21,068 nucleotides of DNA from Chrysochromulina tobinii. Its lineage: Eukaryota > Haptophyta > Prymnesiales > Chrysochromulinaceae. Made by a program: the position numbers and the translations under genes. The notes beneath the pieces are model-generated. The model had not been told where the DNA came from. It ran no database searches and saw nothing but the letters and a program-made list of their open reading frames with translations. The stretch's first letter is position 1; the number at the start of each line of letters is the position of its first letter. Of this stretch, positions 7,920 to 15,248 are shown piece after piece. The DNA is taken from positions 1-21,068 of the forward strand of contig JWZX01002245.1 of NCBI GenBank assembly GCA_001275005.1, written 5' to 3'.

Positions 7920-8813
7920 ATGTCTGCTCTCGGCTTCGTCTTTGCCCTGACCACTCTGAGTTCAGTGGCTGCGCGTTCAGCCATCAATGCCCGAGGGTCG
8001 ATCCATTTGCTGCGTGGCGGAGCCTTGGACGTGGACTTGGAGGAGGAGGTCGATTCTTCGGACGTGAAGTCTGAAGAGGAAACGCCACGTGGATCCATGC
8101 CGGCGTCCATGCCAGCTTCAATGTCAGCAGATGAGCCGCTCAAGGCGGTGGCGCTGTCGCGCGATGAGATTGTGGCAAAGCTCAATCACATTCCGACCTT
8201 TGCGATCGTGAACGACGATGGCCAGATGGTCGGGCTGCAGGACAAGGACTCAGGTGTCTTCGCATGCTGCTGGTTCACGGACCCAGACGAGGCCAAGGCA
8301 TTGCACGAGGCGACGCGCGCGGCCAACCCCGACAAGAAGCTCAAGCTCGTGGTGGCTGGCATGGGTGGCGCCTTTGCAAGCTGCAACGGATTCTCGGACA
8401 ATCAAAAGGAGACAGAAGACCTAAAGACCACCGATGACGATAAGGTGGAGCTGCGGCTTCAGGGAACCCACGGGCTTGTGGGAAACCTGAAGCCCAAGCT
8501 GCTCACCCTGCTTGAAAAGCAGGGCATCGACCCGGGCTGCTGGACGCTGCCGGTCTTCATGTGCGAGGAGTTGCAGTCGCGGGCCATCTGCCCCGTCTTC
8601 CTGCACCCAGCTGATCTCGCCGCAACGTGGGCCAAAGCCGGGCGCGACCCCGCCAAGCTGCCCGAAAACCTCACCGTGATGGACCTTCGCATGCTCGTGG
8701 CCGCCATGCAAACGGACGCGAATGCGTGGTCACTCATCCAGTTTGTGGGCTCGGCCAAAGCCGCTGAGCTCGCCATGGAGATTGGCAAGCAGGCGCAACC
8801 CAGTGGCGCGTAA
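7920..8813 (+). CDS. Tic22-like plastid protein import component
   Basis: 297 residues starting at ATG. The leader MSALGFVFALTTLSSVAA is a signal peptide, followed by a basic, hydroxylated stretch (RSAINARGSIHLLRGG) and an acidic linker. That is the bipartite layout expected for a plastid of secondary origin. From about residue 85 the sequence follows the Tic22 family: an N-terminal half with IPTFAIVNDDGQMV, GVFACCWFTDPDEAKALHEA and LKLVVAGMGGAF, then a second similar half with WTLPVFMCEEL, ICPVFLHPADLAATWAKAG, LTVMDLRMLVAAMQ and WSLIQFVGSAKAAELA. Tic22 proteins are intermembrane-space chaperone-like factors of the plastid import machinery. The insertion with ETEDLKTTDDD is charged and probably a loop. 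Length fits the family once the leader is discounted. The family call is from motif recall, not a search. Confidence 0.75.
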   Translation: MSALGFVFALTTLSSVAARSAINARGSIHLLRGGALDVDLEEEVDSSDVKSEEETPRGSMPASMPASMSADEPLKAVALSRDEIVAKLNHIPTFAIVNDDGQMVGLQDKDSGVFACCWFTDPDEAKALHEATRAANPDKKLKLVVAGMGGAFASCNGFSDNQKETEDLKTTDDDKVELRLQGTHGLVGNLKPKLLTLLEKQGIDPGCWTLPVFMCEELQSRAICPVFLHPADLAATWAKAGRDPAKLPENLTVMDLRMLVAAMQTDANAWSLIQFVGSAKAAELAMEIGKQAQPSGA

Positions 8814-9462
8814 ACTGCCGGCATCCAGTGGCGACTTCGAATCCTCGGTCGAGTGCATGCAAATGGCATGTGTGTGCTACGTGCTGCCTGGTGGCTGCCT
8901 TTACGTAGACTGCACGCCAGGTGGCGAATCGTATCCTGAGAGGTCACATCACACATGGAATGGTACTGCTGTAGGAAGGCTGTGTTGTCTGTACGACGGG
9001 GTATGATTTGAACGGAGCGGTCACGAGCATACTACGAGCAGATAGGTGAGAAGGCTCTGGCATGCGGACGCGTGCATGGTGGAATGTCGAGGCATGGAAA
9101 AATGGGTACATAACATTCATCACTGCACTTGACCCATTGCAAAGCCATGCAATAAGCCAAAGGACGTTCTCACGATTTTCGGACTTGACATGCTTCCCCT
9201 TGGAAGGCTTTCGTGCAGGGCCCCCCAAATATTCATTTTTCGAGGGGCCGCGCTAAGCGCGCGCGCGTGGACGCTTATCGTTTCACAAAAAAGAGTCATC
9301 GCGTTCACAGAGGAGTATGACTCTCGCTTGCGGCGGCGGCCCGAACGCGCACTCACGCGCGCACGCGGCGGAGGTTGAAGGGAGTGGCGCTTGTAAATAA
9401 AGGCGCTCTGATCCTCTCGTGTCCGCGACACTCTACTTCTACTTCTCTTCGCTGGTTGAGGC
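8814..9462. other. Intergenic region without a convincing gene
   Basis: 649 bp between the Tic22-like and SPRY-like genes. It includes a weak inverted pair, GGCCCC (9219-9224) and GGGGCC (9244-9249), around an A/T-rich spacer. This is followed by CGCGC-TAA-GCGCG near 9249-9261 and a run of alternating GC. Antisense frames here have no recognisable protein pattern. The right end probably holds the promoter of the next gene. Confidence 0.4.
9394..9401 (+). promoter_or_regulatory. TATA-like TAAATAAA upstream of SPRY-like gene
   Basis: TAAATAAA lies 62 bp upstream of the ATG at 9463 in otherwise GC-rich DNA, followed by a pyrimidine-rich leader (CTCTACTTCTACTTCTCTTC). Position and context suit a core promoter; this is a suggestion only. 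Confidence 0.3.
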
Positions 9463-10023
9463 ATGAATGTGCTACGTGCATCGATATCATTTTCTCTCGC
9501 CATCATCGATTTTGCCAACAGCCATACCAAGCAAATCTCTGTCATAAAGGAGGGCTCTGCACAACGCATCCACGTATGTGGTCGCCAGTGTGAACGTGGG
9601 ACACTCGTTGCTGTTCGTGCCATCGATGCTCACTCAGATCCAAAACAGTGCAGCTTCACAGTCAACTTTCTTACAAAGGGCGCACGAACTGCAGTAGGTT
9701 TCATGAGCAAAGGGATATCGCGTGAGTACATGCAAGTGGAGCCCATTGGCGAGGAGTTCGTCTCATTTGGAGGCGCTGGCTTCCTACACCCAATGGAGAC
9801 TCGGGCTCGGGTAGGCTACCGCGAGGGCGATCGGGTGTCGTGCGCCGTGGACTTCCAGGCACAAAAGGTGCGCTTCTGCGTCAATGGCGCCCTGGTTGGC
9901 GAGGCACCCTGGACGAGCCCGGAGGCTTTCGCTGCCATCTCTATCGACCGATCTGATTCGCAAGTCGACTCGGATCTATTAGTGACATTGGGTTGCCATG
10001 AGGATGCCGATTCACGGACATGA
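9463..10023 (+). CDS. Small SPRY (B30.2-like) domain protein
   Basis: 186 residues. The second half reads like a SPRY domain: TAVGFMSKGISREYM, EEFVSFGGAGFLHP, GYREGDRVSCAVDFQAQKVR and FCVNGALVGEAPW. The last two match the usual pattern of a GDxV turn, a buried strand and an FxxNGxxxG beta-hairpin. SPRY domains are protein-interaction modules in the cytosol or nucleus. The N-terminal 40 residues (MNVLRASISFSLAIIDFANS) are mildly hydrophobic but not a convincing signal peptide. The gene converges on the minus-strand gene at 10337-10711. The family assignment rests on pattern recall. Confidence 0.6.
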   Translation: MNVLRASISFSLAIIDFANSHTKQISVIKEGSAQRIHVCGRQCERGTLVAVRAIDAHSDPKQCSFTVNFLTKGARTAVGFMSKGISREYMQVEPIGEEFVSFGGAGFLHPMETRARVGYREGDRVSCAVDFQAQKVRFCVNGALVGEAPWTSPEAFAAISIDRSDSQVDSDLLVTLGCHEDADSRT

Positions 10024-10336
10024 TTGGCATGATGATTGGGCAGATTCGCAAATTGTGCATGCGTGCATCTCGATGTATCATCTGATCTTGCAGTTCCTTA
10101 TGAAAAGACAAGTTACAGCTGATCACTTTTTATTCGCAGAACTTTCGCATTATATTCGTCCCAGTTCTCGTCCATGCTGCGACCTCCTCCCCATCGAAGT
10201 CGAACCTTGAGTCGAACCCGCACGTCGCCCACCGTATCTAGTTCGTACGCTCGCCGTCCTTTGCTCCCAAGCCCGCCGCCGTCAGTTCCCACGCCCACTG
10301 ACCGCAGCTCCCGCAGCGCGATGCCTCCAGTTCTTC
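10024..10336. other. Convergent 3' intergenic region
   Basis: 313 bp between two stop codons in convergent orientation. I see no gene, long repeat or obvious hairpin. It changes from A/T-richer DNA beside the SPRY gene to C-rich DNA beside the Cys-rich gene. Confidence 0.4.
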
Positions 10337-10711
10337 TCAGGAGACGTTGAAGTATTCGCAGTCGGTTGGCCCATATTCCTTCATACAATCGAGGGTGACT
10401 GAGCGCACCTCAGATCCCACAGCGTCGAACGCGGACGTCGTAGCATCGCGCTTTCTCAAAACGACGTGGCAAGAGTAGAACCACAAGAGGGTGGGGTTAA
10501 AGCTCGCCCGGCAGCCTGGGCACTTTGGATCCATGGCGTACGGGTTGCCAGCCACCTTTCCGAGGCAGACGCTCACGTTCTGATCGGGCTGCTTCTGGCT
10601 GTCGCAGTTCGCGTTGCCACAAACGCCGCCGAAATTGGCACCAACGCCCGTCGTCCAGTACTTCTTCGCGGCGCCCGTGGCAGCCACTGTTGGCTCTGCG
10701 AAAATGCCCAT
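10337..10711 (-). CDS. Small Cys-rich, zinc-ribbon-like protein (possibly a terminal exon)
   Basis: 124 residues from ATG at 10711. Two Cys clusters are visible: CGNANC around residues 31-36 and CPGC about 30 residues later, then FNPTLLWFYSCHVVLRKR and a Cys-containing tail ending CEYFNVS. The spacing suggests a metal-binding ribbon or knuckle, and the pattern loosely recalls protist proteins in which such a module follows ubiquitin-like repeats. I do not recognise a specific family. The frame stays open upstream of the ATG to 10731, where the minus strand reads CACTTTTTCTGCTCAG, a good 3' splice acceptor. So this may be the last exon of a longer gene whose earlier exons reach toward or past the hairpin array. 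Confidence 0.55.
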   Translation of the reverse strand: MGIFAEPTVAATGAAKKYWTTGVGANFGGVCGNANCDSQKQPDQNVSVCLGKVAGNPYAMDPKCPGCRASFNPTLLWFYSCHVVLRKRDATTSAFDAVGSEVRSVTLDCMKEYGPTDCEYFNVS

Positions 10712-10954
10712 GTCCTCGTTGTTTGGTTGATCTGAGCAGAAAAAGTGAGCTTGCTCGGGAGTGCGCGGTTTTGTCGCGCTCGGGAAACTCTATTCATTCA
10801 GTTTTGTCAAAGTTTGTCTTCATGTAATAGTTCCCCTGCTCTCATGGCTTCCTCATCGGGAACATTTTGACTTCGACGCCACGGCAACGCGTATCTCCCC
10901 TCTATCTACATGTAGCGCCTTCTCCCGTTTCGAGCTTTCGAGGCTCCCCTCGCG
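10712..10954. promoter_or_regulatory. Upstream region of the Cys-rich gene, with TACATGTA palindrome
   Basis: This stretch leads from the Cys-rich gene to the hairpin array. It contains CTACATGTAG, a perfect 10-bp palindrome at 10906-10915, about 195 bp from the start codon. Short upstream ATG frames on the minus strand end quickly. No TATA box is evident. Confidence 0.3.
10732..10747 (-). other. Candidate 3' splice acceptor
   Basis: The minus strand reads CACTTTTTCTGCTCAG, a pyrimidine tract ending in CAG, immediately ahead of an in-frame stretch (DQPNNED) leading into the Met at 10711. A TAG stop lies in the same frame further upstream, at about 10790. No donor or upstream exon is identified. 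Confidence 0.35.
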
Positions 10955-11509
10955 GGCGAAGGGTCTTTTGCGCATCGTCGATGACGGTGTGTGAAGTACA
11001 CCGTCATCGACGCGATTTGTCGATGACGGTGTTCTTCACACACCGTCATCGACACGATTTCTCGATGACGGTCTTCACTGAAGACCGTCATCGACGTTAA
11101 CGTCGATGACGGTGTGGCTCAAATACCGTCATCGACAAATTGACGGTTTTCAACTGACTCCGTTAATCGACATTAACGTCGATGACGGTGTGGCTCAAAT
11201 ACCGTCATCGACGTCGATAGTCGATGACGGTGTCAGTTGGAAACCGTCATCGACGAAAAAGTCGATGACGGTCTTCAGACGGTCTTCTCTGAAGACTGTC
11301 ATCGACAAAACGTCGATGACGGTATTTGAGCCACACCGTCCATCGAGCTTTTAGTCGATGACGGTTTCCAGTGAAGACCGTCATCGAGAAATCGTGTCGA
11401 TGACGGTCTTGAGTGAAGACCGTCATCGACAAAACGCGTCGATGACGGTGTTCTTCACACACCGTCATCGACGAACGACGATGCAGAAATCCAGAAAAGA
11501 CCCTTCGCC
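10955..11509. repeat. Palindromic array of twelve 35-bp hairpin units with 15-bp terminal inverted repeats
   Basis: The block is bracketed by GGCGAAGGGTCTTTT (10955-10969) and its exact inverse complement (11495-11509). Just inside both ends lies GCATCGTCG (10972-10980, inverse at 11476-11484). Between them stand twelve units of arm GTCGATGACGGT, an 11-nt loop, and arm ACCGTCATCGAC: 10977-11011, 11019-11053, 11061-11095, 11102-11136, about 11137-11171 (degenerate), 11178-11212, 11220-11254, 11261-11306 (longer, loop partly duplicated), 11312-11347, 11354-11388, 11396-11430 and 11438-11472. Spacers are 5-7 nt, so the usual period is 41-42 bp. Loops recur: GTGGCTCAAAT appears twice and once inverted; GTTCTTCACAC appears twice. 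In the unit at 11061-11095 arm and loop together give a 16-bp stem with a one-base loop. It may be a fold-back or MITE-type element, a structured RNA locus or an array of protein-binding sites. Confidence 0.9.
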
Positions 11510-11908
11510 GCAAGAGAGTGCTCGTGAGGTCGGTCACGGATTCGTTGCGAGCGAGCGCGAGCCATCGGCGGCTGAGCACCTCGAGATGGTTTTGTTTCCT
11601 TTTTTGTCGAGTGACAACGCGGCCGCTCTGGAATTTGGTCACAATCTAGCTAGCTGCTGTAAAGAAAGGCGAGCTCGTTCGCGATTTGGAAGCCGATTGA
11701 AATTAGCCTTCATGCTGATGATGAGCGGGCGACACCTGCAGTATGCAACTAGAAGTGCTGTACTCTAGTGAGGAGCTCTGATGAGCTCTGAGGTGTGAAT
11801 TCACGAGGGAGGCAATCAAGTCTTCAGCGGCATGAACGTTGACCCGTTTCACTTCGCCATTCCTCTGGCCTGAGTCCAGCTGCCTGCGGCCGTCCGTGTC
11901 GCCTGGGG
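11510..11908. other. Intergenic region upstream of the coiled-coil gene
   Basis: About 400 bp between the hairpin array and the first ATG of the coiled-coil gene. Open frames here continue out of the array and look random. GAGCTCTGA occurs twice in tandem near 11774-11800. I see no TATA box or conserved gene; the promoter of the coiled-coil gene is presumably here. Confidence 0.35.
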
Positions 11909-12498
11909 ATGAGTCGCAAGGAGCTGGCGCCGTCGTCGCCGTCGTCGCCATCGTCGCCATCGTCGCCGTCGTCGCCTTCGTCGCCTTCGTCCATGTCGCC
12001 ATTGCCATTAGGTAGGAGACGCAAGGAGCAGGCGGCCATGGCTGAGTCACCGCCGCCGGATGCGCCGAGCATGCAGCTCGAGGCGCGGTGCAAGGCGCTG
12101 CTGGAGCGTCGCTCGAAGAGTACGCGGTGGATGAGACGGCGACGCGGATGGCGGAGACGTTCTCTCGAGCACTCTTGCAGGCGGCGGACGAGCTCTTTGG
12201 TAAGGTCGCCGAGGCACATCACGAGCAGCTCAAGACGCAGGCGCAGTTCTTCGAGATCAAGCTCTCGCACTCTCGAAAGGCCAGCCAGATGACCGTCAAA
12301 GAAGATGGACGACGCTTGAGCCGTCGCACAGCAGGCATCTGGTGGAGACGGTGCAGTCCGCGCAGGCTGGAGGCAACGAGGCGCTCGACACGATGAATTC
12401 GGAGTTGGAGGCCGAACGAGCGAAGGGTGCAGCAGCTGCTGACAAAGTTGTCGCTTGCCGAGGGCGATGTGCAACAGTTCATCACGCAGTATCGCGCC
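11909..12498 (+). other. 5' part of the coiled-coil gene spread over three frames
   Basis: Protein-like sequence continues upstream of the clean frame but changes frame. From ATG 11909 one frame reads a Ser/Pro run and then MAESPPPDAPSMQLEARCK up to about 12110. From about 12100 to 12300 a second frame reads SLEEYAVDETATRMAETFSR, then ADELFGKVAEAHHEQLKTQA and FFEIKLSHSRKASQMTVKED. From about 12315 to 12425 a third frame reads HLVETVQSAQAGGNEALDTM and NSELEAERAKGAAAADK. The clean frame resumes with QQLLTKLSLAEGDVQQFITQ. All pieces look like the same coiled-coil protein. Either single-base assembly errors or real frameshifts explain this; introns seem less likely given the short distances. If the damage is real, the N-terminus is degenerating. 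Confidence 0.55.
11930..11998 (+). repeat. 9-bp microsatellite TCGCCNTCG encoding Ser-Pro-Ser runs
   Basis: About seven copies of TCGCCNTCG, where N is G, A or T, read SPS repeatedly in the frame of the ATG at 11909. Unit-to-unit variation is at the middle base. The length is expected to vary between strains. Confidence 0.75.
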
Positions 12499-14862
12499 AT
12501 GGATGCCAAGGCCAAGGCGGCGGCCGCCGAGCTCGCCAGGGCGCAGGCCGACTCGCAGGCCGCGGGTGCGCTGCTGCACGACGCCACCAAGGCAAGCGGC
12601 ACCAATGCCAAGGCAAGCGGCATCAAGGTGGTGTCATCTGCCAGCTCGAGCTCCGAGGCGTCCATCGCCGAGCAGCTCCGACGCCTGCTGGATGCGACGG
12701 GCGAGACGATCTCGAAGCTGGAGCGCAGGCTCGCCGAGCAGGAGCGCGCGTACGCTGACGCGCAGCGCGAACTTTCTGCGCTCGCCCGCGGGCCTGACGG
12801 GCTGCAGGAAGAGCTCCGGACGGCGCGTCGGCAGCGCGAGGAGACTGCGAGCTCGCTCGCAGATTGCCGCGAGATGGCCGAGGCGGCGGCCGTGGGAGCT
12901 GCGCGGGAGCTGGAGCGCTTGAGCGCGTGGCACGAGGCCGTGGCTACCTTCGGCGCGTTCCAGCGTGAGGCGAGGGCGCGCGAGCACGCGTGGCAGACGG
13001 AGGCGGAGCGGCTGCAGCGCGCGTGTGATGTGCAGGCCGCGCTGCAGCTCGAGACACGCCAGATGCTCGATCACACGTCGGAGAAGCTCCTCGACTCGCA
13101 GAGCCAGATGCTCGAGCTCCAGGCCGAGGCCGAGCGAGAATCCGCCGAGCTACGCGCCGAGATCGACGAGCTCGTGGCCGCGCGCGCAGCCGCCGACGCC
13201 GCGAGCGAGGCCGCCGCCGCCGAGGCGGCGGCCAACCTGGCCGCCGCCCTTGCGGCCGCTGCGAGCGGGGCGGGCGCGGTGGGGGCGTCGCAGAGGGAGG
13301 CGATCGAGTTGCGAGAGGAGATCCGCCGCCTCACAATTGAACGGGACGCTCTCCTCGCGGACACACGCGCCGTTTCGGGCGCGATCGACGAGGGGATGGC
13401 GGCGCTCGATCTTGGTGGCGTCGTCGTCGTCGTCGGCGTCGGCGGTGGTGGTAGAGGCGCAGGCTCGGGGGCAGCGAGTGGGGGAGCGGCCTCGGCTTTG
13501 GGTGTGCCCCCTCCGACGACGGGTGCGCCGACGAAGCCGTCGTCGGGCGGCGGATTTGCGGACTTTCGAGCCTTGGCGCGAGGCGAGAGCGCAGTGGCGC
13601 GCGCCCCCCGCTCCGAAACTCATGACGACGAGCAGGGCGACGAGTCGGGCGTTCACAGCAGGCCGACCCTCGAGCGAGTGCGAGCGTGGGCTGAGGCTCA
13701 TGCGGCCGAGCGGCGCGAGCGCTCCGACGAGAAGGTGCAGCTCCATTTGCTCCAAGAGCAGACAAGGGAGCGAGTGAGGGAGCTGGAGGATCAACTCGTC
13801 GCGCTCCGGGCGACGAAGCCTGTCGTCGTCGAACCAGCCGCTACCTGTCGCGTGTGCGCTGCAGCGTCGCAAAACGCGCTTCGCTTGCAGGAAGAGCTCT
13901 CCCGGGCAATCAACGAGGGCGAGCGGCTGCGGGCCGCGCTGGAGGAGCAGACAGCACGGAGCGCCGAGTGGAGCACAGCCGCCGCCAAGGAGGCAGAGGA
14001 GCTGAAGCTCAAGTGGAGAGCGGCCGAGAACACACTGGCCACGACGCTGGAGGAGCTCGAGCGCGTCTCCGAGGCGCTCGAGCTCGAAAAGAGCCGATCA
14101 CAGGCCGAGTCGAGCAGCAGTGACGTGGATGCGCGCATCAAGGAGGAGAGGGCCGCCTTTAAGGAGGAGAGGGAACGGTTGATCCAGGCGGCGTTGCGCG
14201 CGCTGCAACAGCTGCGTGTCTACCTCTCGGAGTCGCTCTGCGGGCTGCGCGCGCCGCCGCCGCTCTCGCATACGCACGACGGCGCGGTCCTGGGGCTCAC
14301 GCGCCCCAGGGGGCGCACGACGTCGCAGACGTGGCACCGATGGGGAGCTATCACGAGTGAGGCCGATATGGGAGCCTTGGTCGTGCGCCTCGAGGCGCCT
14401 GCTGCGCCTCCGCTCGGCGTTCGGCCGGTGCCTCTAGTACACCACCAGCTGCCGATGCCACACGAGGGGGCTCGGCTTCCCGGTGCCGGAGGCGTGATGA
14501 CCTCCTCATTAAGCGACCCCCTCCTCCGACGTCGCCTCCACCCGAAGCGCTCTCACAAGCTTGCCGATCAGATGAGCACGACGACGACGACTCATCTGCG
14601 ACGAGCCGAGACGGCCGACGAGCCGCTCGGCCGGGCGCGCGCCATCTTCGATCCCACCGAGACCGAGCAAGGACGGCGCACGGCCAGCCTGCCGCCGGTG
14701 CGGCCGTACACGCATTCGTCCCCCCTGAGAGGCACTACTTTGAACCCCTCGTCTCCGCTGAAGAGCCCATCGTCCCCACTGAAAATGGAAGTCAAGATCC
14801 GCATGAGTGGGCCCACGCCGCTGGAGCGACAACTTGAGCCGTGGAGTCCATCCTCTCCGTAG
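12499..14862 (+). CDS. Long coiled-coil protein with internal CxxC and Ser-Pro tail
   Basis: 787 residues from the first ATG of the clean frame; the true start is probably upstream in the frame-shifted part. Long heptad-like Ala/Glu/Leu/Arg/Gln stretches dominate: ISKLERRLAEQERAYADAQR, LELQAEAERESAELRAEIDE, then LEELERVSEALELEKSR. A Gly/Val-rich break (VVVVGVGGGGRG, near 13420-13480) splits the coiled coil. A CRVC motif at residues 450-453 sits at the start of the second coil and recalls a zinc-hook-type dimer contact. The tail (about 600-787) is disordered, with SSPLR, NPSSPLKSPSSPLK and WSPSSP, plausible targets of proline-directed kinases. There is no motor or enzymatic domain. A scaffold, cytoskeletal or centrosome/basal-body protein would fit, but no family is recognised. 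Confidence 0.65.
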   Translation: MDAKAKAAAAELARAQADSQAAGALLHDATKASGTNAKASGIKVVSSASSSSEASIAEQLRRLLDATGETISKLERRLAEQERAYADAQRELSALARGPDGLQEELRTARRQREETASSLADCREMAEAAAVGAARELERLSAWHEAVATFGAFQREARAREHAWQTEAERLQRACDVQAALQLETRQMLDHTSEKLLDSQSQMLELQAEAERESAELRAEIDELVAARAAADAASEAAAAEAAANLAAALAAAASGAGAVGASQREAIELREEIRRLTIERDALLADTRAVSGAIDEGMAALDLGGVVVVVGVGGGGRGAGSGAASGGAASALGVPPPTTGAPTKPSSGGGFADFRALARGESAVARAPRSETHDDEQGDESGVHSRPTLERVRAWAEAHAAERRERSDEKVQLHLLQEQTRERVRELEDQLVALRATKPVVVEPAATCRVCAAASQNALRLQEELSRAINEGERLRAALEEQTARSAEWSTAAAKEAEELKLKWRAAENTLATTLEELERVSEALELEKSRSQAESSSSDVDARIKEERAAFKEERERLIQAALRALQQLRVYLSESLCGLRAPPPLSHTHDGAVLGLTRPRGRTTSQTWHRWGAITSEADMGALVVRLEAPAAPPLGVRPVPLVHHQLPMPHEGARLPGAGGVMTSSLSDPLLRRRLHPKRSHKLADQMSTTTTTHLRRAETADEPLGRARAIFDPTETEQGRRTASLPPVRPYTHSSPLRGTTLNPSSPLKSPSSPLKMEVKIRMSGPTPLERQLEPWSPSSP

Positions 14863-15248
14863 CTCCACAGGGCTAGGTAAGTTGAACCATGTTGAACCAC
14901 GCAGCTCAGATTGAACTGTTGGGGGATTTAGATTGTCCCGCCAATTGGTAGGGTACAAGGGTAGCTTTTGTTCAGTGACAAATCTCTCTCACGATTGAAC
15001 CTGTGACAGGGTGAGGGAGAGACCGAGCGACCACACTACTCACTAGCCGGGAGCGAAACGAGTAGCCCGAGCTGCGAGCGAGTTATCAGTACAACTTGTG
15101 TTGACCGAGGGGTGCGGAGTCGTCCTTTGAGACGGGGCTAAGACGGGGCGTGGTAAGCGCGTGGGGGGGACGCGACCTGACTCAGTGCTCGGTTGCCATT
15201 TGCGACAACTTTTTTGCGAACCGACCATGCCATTTGCGACCACTACAC
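14863..15248. other. Intergenic region upstream of the hydrolase-like gene
   Basis: 386 bp between the coiled-coil stop and the ATG at 15249. GTTGAACCA occurs twice near 14881-14900. GCCATTTGCGAC occurs at 15195-15206 and again at 15229-15240, the second copy ending 8 bp before the ATG. The hydrolase frame is open back to a GTG at 15150, but that stretch has no domain character and I treat it as leader. Confidence 0.4.

Noticed and set aside
10977-11472. CRISPR array
   Set aside because: Repeats are inverted arms within each unit, loops are only 11 nt and recur, and there are no cas genes; the genome is eukaryotic.
10867-11768. Open frames across the hairpin array on both strands (SMTV...RHR peptides)
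   Set aside because: They arise because the palindromic unit has a period divisible by three; the peptides show no domain and run into random sequence.
11780-11815. Hammerhead-ribozyme-like CTGATGAG near a stem
   Set aside because: The required GAAA core element and closing stems are not present.
11824-12579. Minus-strand 251-codon frame over the 5' part of the coiled-coil gene
   Set aside because: Composition follows from the opposite strand and the DDG run is the complement of the SPS microsatellite.
14930-15010. Possible tRNA
   Set aside because: A GATTGAACC-like stretch resembles a T-loop only superficially; no cloverleaf or acceptor stem forms.
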